DNA from: DAOVRL01 sp964459805
GTDB lineage: Bacteria > Planctomycetota > Phycisphaerae > Sedimentisphaerales > Anaerobacaceae
DNA: 24,875 nt
Assembly (NCBI GenBank): GCA_964459805.1
Contig: CAYWOD010000024.1
Coordinates: forward strand, 1-24,875
Reading direction: 5' to 3'
The notes beneath the pieces are model-generated. The model was not told the DNA's origin. It did not search any database and saw nothing but the letters and a program-made list of their open reading frames with translations. The translations under genes were made by a program, and so were the position numbers. This document shows, one piece after another, positions 21,753 through 24,875 of this stretch; the stretch's first letter is position 1; the number at the start of each line of letters is the position of its first letter.

Positions 21753-23015
21753 CTAAAGCCCCCCTGCGCCGAGCTGCATTACGAGTATTGGCAGCAAGGT
21801 CGCCACTATTATAAAACCGATCACCACAGCCAGCAGCAGTATTAAAAGGGCCGGGAAAATGGCCATGAACCTGCTTATGGCCGAGTCAGCCTCTGTGTCG
21901 AAAGTATCGGCGGCGTTGAGCAGCAACTCATCGAGCTTGCCCGTCTGCTCACCGATGGAGGTAATCTGCACGAGCAGGGGCGGGAAATATCCCGACTCGC
22001 TCAAAGGCTCGGCCAGCGACTCACCATGTTTGACCTTCTCAGCGACGGCATCGATTTCTCTGCCCAATAATTCATTACCAAGCGTATCACGCACAACACC
22101 AAGGGCCTCCAGGATAGTAACACCGCCTTTGGTCAGTGCTCCGAGTGTCCTTGCGAACCTGCCGACCGCTATGGTGCGCAAAACCGAACCGAGGATCGGT
22201 ATTCGAAGCTTGAAGGTGTCCCATTGGAGTCTGCCCCTGGTTTTTCTCCATTTTATCAGGTGATAGAGTCCGGCGACAATCAGAACAATAGCAAACCAGC
22301 CGTAAACCTTTGTAAACAAGACCGTTAAAAAGGCACTTAAGCCCATCAACAACCTTGTCGGCCAGGGCAGTGCAGGCATGTCGGCGCCTAACGTTTCTAT
22401 TATGTTCGGCAATATCAACGTTAATATGATAACTACCGAGACCAATCCGAGGCCCAGAACAAAAATAGGATAGGCCGAGGCGTTTTTCATACTCGTCTTT
22501 ATCTTTTCGTCTCTGGTCAAAATGCCCGCCAACTGAGCGGTGGTTTCATCGAGGATTCCACCGGTTTCTCCGACCCTTATCATTGAGAGATACAGGGGGC
22601 TGAAGACCTCTTCATGTTCGGCCATAGCATCCGAGAGCGACTGGCCCGATCTAACCGCCTGAACGAGATCGCTGAGCATTTCCCTCATTCCGATCTTGTG
22701 CTGCTGCTCGAGAATCAGCTCAAGGCCGTTGAGCATCGGCAGGCCCGCCCGCAAGGCAGTGCTAAGCTGGGTGGTCATAGCCAGAACATCCTTGGTGCTG
22801 ACTTTGCGCGAGCCGAATTTCAAGAATCTCTCCAGATTCAGTGTGGCCTTTTGCTCCTCTTCGACTGCCGAGGTTCTGGCCTTTTCGGCCACCTCCGTTA
22901 CAAAATGCCCTTTCTCAGTCAATGCCACAACCGCACTTCTGCGGTCAGCCGCCTCTATTGTGCCTGTGACGTGCCCGCCGCCTTTGTCAACCGCCTTATA
23001 TGCAAACTGCCCCAA
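21753..23015 (-). CDS. gspF: Inner-membrane platform protein GspF
   Basis: GspF is the polytopic core of the T2SS platform and works with the GspE motor. The 420 residues begin with the family pattern GQFAYKAVDKGG, contain two T2SF cytoplasmic domains (about 75-180 and 278-385), each with a Gly-Glu-x-Thr-Gly motif (VGETGG near 148 and IGEQTGK near 354), and three membrane segments (about 182-206, 224-254 and 386-413). The start is a TTG at 23015 (GGGA seven bases upstream). The length is standard. It lies about 120 nt after gspE; that gap holds no further gene that I can see. Confidence 0.95.
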   Translation of the reverse strand: MGQFAYKAVDKGGGHVTGTIEAADRRSAVVALTEKGHFVTEVAEKARTSAVEEEQKATLNLERFLKFGSRKVSTKDVLAMTTQLSTALRAGLPMLNGLELILEQQHKIGMREMLSDLVQAVRSGQSLSDAMAEHEEVFSPLYLSMIRVGETGGILDETTAQLAGILTRDEKIKTSMKNASAYPIFVLGLGLVSVVIILTLILPNIIETLGADMPALPWPTRLLMGLSAFLTVLFTKVYGWFAIVLIVAGLYHLIKWRKTRGRLQWDTFKLRIPILGSVLRTIAVGRFARTLGALTKGGVTILEALGVVRDTLGNELLGREIDAVAEKVKHGESLAEPLSESGYFPPLLVQITSIGEQTGKLDELLLNAADTFDTEADSAISRFMAIFPALLILLLAVVIGFIIVATLLPILVMQLGAGGL

Positions 23016-23137
23016 AATTCAATCCCACATAAGAAACCAACAACTTTATGCTACAAGAAGGAAACGGCGAATCAACAGTGAAAACTCTCGAACTTCACGC
23101 CATGATTACACGTTTATCGCCTTCGATCGTTCTTCTA

Positions 23138-24874
23138 TTACTCTTCCTCAGTGATAGTCCTCGCGACCCTGAAGACCTCCTCAGGCGTCGTGATGCCATC
23201 AAGCACTTTCCCGATACCATCGTGCACCATGCTCACGTGATCCGCCGGCGCCGCCTTTATGATCGCCTCCGTGGTTGGTCTTGATGCAATAAGCTCGCGG
23301 AGCGTGCCGGTTATTCTGAGCATCTCGAATATGCCGACCCTCCCGCTCATGCCGGTCTGGCCGCACTCATTACAACCGGCGCCGTGATAGAACTTCGTCC
23401 CTGCGTCGATAGCTATGGAGCCATTGAGGTTCTTGATGAGGTTCTCGTCGGGTTTGTACGACTCCTTGCAGAGGGGACAAATGGTGCGGACGAGCCTCTG
23501 CGCCATCACAGCTTCGAGCGAGCTGGCCAAGAGAAACGGCTCGACACCCATATCAATCAACCTTGTAATGGCCCCCGGTGCGTCGTTAGTATGGAGCGTG
23601 GAGAAGACAAGGTGCCCGGTCAACGCAGCGCGAATGGCTATATTGGCGGTCTCCCGGTCGCGGATTTCTCCGACCATTACGATGTCCGGGTCGTGCCGGA
23701 GGATATGCCTTAGACCCGTGGCAAAGGTCAGCCCTCTCTTGGGATTGACCGGCATCTGGTTGATACCGTCCAACTGATATTCGACAGGGTCCTCAATCGT
23801 TATCATTTTGACGGCGGGCGAATATATCTTATTCAATGCGGCGTAAAGCGTTGTTGTCTTGCCACAGCCTGTCGGCCCGGTCACAAGAACAAGGCCGTGG
23901 GTTTTCCCAAGGCATTTGGCAAAGCCCTTCAGCGACGTGGGGTTCATCCCCAAATCAGCGAGGTCTATCATTGACGCGGTTCTGTCTAAGAGCCTGAGCT
24001 CGACAGATTCGCCGAACACGGTCGGAATAGTGGAGACACGAATATCGACCCTGCCATTCTTGCCCGTAAACTCGATATGGCCGTCCTGCGGGACAAATCG
24101 CTCGGCAATGTTCAGATCGGCCATAATCTTGATTCGCGAGATGATAGCGGCCTGCAGCCGCTTTGAAGATGGTGTCTTTTCGATAAGCATGCCGTCGATT
24201 CTGTACTTAATCTTGACTTCGTGCTCAAACGGCTCGATGTGAATATCACTTGCGCGGGCCTCGATTGCCTCGAGGATTACCAAATTGACGAGGTTTACCA
24301 ACGACGGCTCGCGAGCGAGCTCGTGCAGCTTGGCGGGCGAATAATCCCCGTTTTCAAGCTCATCATCGGCCGCCCGCTGGTCGGCAGGCACAAGGTTGTC
24401 GAGCATTCTTGCGACATTGCTGCCGTAAAAGCGCATTATGGCGTGCTCCATCTCCGTGGGGTCGGCGTAGTAACGTTCCACAGAGCACCCCGTTACCAGC
24501 CGTAAATCCTCGATAACCTGAGGCCTGAACGGATCGGTCATTGCGATGGACAAGCTACTGTCTTCGCGGCGCAACGGCAGAATATTGTACTTGCTGACCA
24601 GATCAGCGGGTACAAGGCCGATGATATCACTACTCACAGAAAGTTCGCTGAGATCGACCCTCTCAATTCCAACCTGCAGCGCAAGTGCTTCATTTAACTG
24701 GGCCTGCGTTATGTAGCCCAGGTCGAGCAGGATTTGGCCCAACTGCCGATGCTTCATTGCCTGCTCGGCCAGGGCCGTCTGCAGGCCGGAATCATCCAAA
24801 TACGACCTCTCACAGAGCAATTGGCCCAGCTTCTTCTTCTTATTGCTGTTATTGCTGTTCGCCTCGGACGTCAT
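23138..24874 (-). CDS. gspE: T2SS ATPase GspE with N-terminal MshEN-like motifs
   Basis: GspE is the hexameric ATPase that drives pseudopilus assembly. The 578 residues include Walker A GPTGCGKTT (333-341), an Asp box (ITIEDPVEYQLDG, 359-370), Walker B with Glu403 in DIVMVGEIRD, a His box (LVFSTLHTND, 422-431) and a four-Cys metal site (Cys466, Cys469, Cys501, Cys504). The N-terminal domain has two tandem motifs, LGQLLCERSYLDDSGLQTAL (16-35) and LGQILLDLGYITQAQLNEAL (45-64), resembling the c-di-GMP-binding MshEN pattern. The ATG at 24872-24874 is at the window edge, so an earlier start cannot be excluded; the Asn/Lys-rich opening fits a natural start. It is the first visible gene of the secretion operon. 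Confidence 0.95.
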   Translation of the reverse strand: MTSEANSNNSNKKKKLGQLLCERSYLDDSGLQTALAEQAMKHRQLGQILLDLGYITQAQLNEALALQVGIERVDLSELSVSSDIIGLVPADLVSKYNILPLRREDSSLSIAMTDPFRPQVIEDLRLVTGCSVERYYADPTEMEHAIMRFYGSNVARMLDNLVPADQRAADDELENGDYSPAKLHELAREPSLVNLVNLVILEAIEARASDIHIEPFEHEVKIKYRIDGMLIEKTPSSKRLQAAIISRIKIMADLNIAERFVPQDGHIEFTGKNGRVDIRVSTIPTVFGESVELRLLDRTASMIDLADLGMNPTSLKGFAKCLGKTHGLVLVTGPTGCGKTTTLYAALNKIYSPAVKMITIEDPVEYQLDGINQMPVNPKRGLTFATGLRHILRHDPDIVMVGEIRDRETANIAIRAALTGHLVFSTLHTNDAPGAITRLIDMGVEPFLLASSLEAVMAQRLVRTICPLCKESYKPDENLIKNLNGSIAIDAGTKFYHGAGCNECGQTGMSGRVGIFEMLRITGTLRELIASRPTTEAIIKAAPADHVSMVHDGIGKVLDGITTPEEVFRVARTITEEE

Positions 24875-24875
24875 T

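Noticed and set aside
23016..23137. Possible small gene or promoter between gspE and gspF
   Set aside because: No open frame with a ribosome binding site on the minus strand and no convincing -35/-10 pair; it looks like a plain spacer.
1..24875. Search for CRISPR arrays, tRNA or rRNA genes, transposons and phage genes
   Set aside because: No regularly spaced repeats, cloverleaf-like segments, transposase motifs or terminal inverted repeats with target duplications were seen by eye.

Overview
The window is about 25 kb of bacterial DNA in which every gene I can support lies on the minus strand. The gene families suggest an anaerobic or microaerophilic Planctomycetota-type bacterium, possibly of the Phycisphaerae/Sedimentisphaerales. 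The grounds are a superoxide reductase beside a nickel superoxide dismutase, a TIGR02757/DUF2400 protein, a PPi-lineage phosphofructokinase and a type II secretion (T2SS) operon with a greatly enlarged secretin rich in Asn-Glu-Pro. This placement is inference from gene content; no rRNA or other phylogenetic marker is present.

Region 1 (about 1-5450, read right to left) is a compact oxidative-stress operon. An Rrf2-family regulator is followed by a small cupin, an eight-cysteine zinc-ribbon-like protein, rubrerythrin, a nickel superoxide dismutase with its own signal peptide, thiol peroxidase Tpx, an FprA-type flavodiiron protein, desulfoferrodoxin, bacterial ferritin and a catalase cut by the window edge. 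Most genes overlap or lie within about 40 nt of each other; the exception is a roughly 160-nt hairpin-bearing gap before the catalase. A good sigma70-like promoter upstream of the regulator has an imperfect 19-bp dyad over its -10 element, which looks like an autoregulatory Rrf2 operator. Together the products would handle superoxide (reductively and by dismutation, probably in two compartments), H2O2, organic peroxides, O2 or NO, and the released iron.

Region 2 (about 5530-10440) holds a protein with a possible transglutaminase-like core, translationally coupled to a TIGR02757/DUF2400 protein, then a rubredoxin-less ferritin-like protein and an ATP-type phosphofructokinase. The phosphofructokinase is preceded by a TTGACA-type promoter, a leader of about 105 nt and a 23-codon ORF with a strong ribosome binding site whose stop directly abuts the phosphofructokinase ATG.

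Region 3 (10441-24874) is a T2SS operon in the order E-F-G-H-I-J-K-L-M-C1-C2-X-D, closed by a strong intrinsic terminator. Compared with the textbook C-D-E-...-M order, C and D have moved to the 3' end. C is a tandem pair with nearly the same N-terminal halves and quite different tails. X is an unassigned one-pass membrane protein sharing a charged repeat with the C2 tail. The secretin has six N1-like modules instead of the usual three. GspE carries two N-terminal motifs resembling the c-di-GMP-binding MshEN domain. No prepilin peptidase is in the window.

No tRNA, rRNA, CRISPR array, insertion sequence or phage gene was seen.
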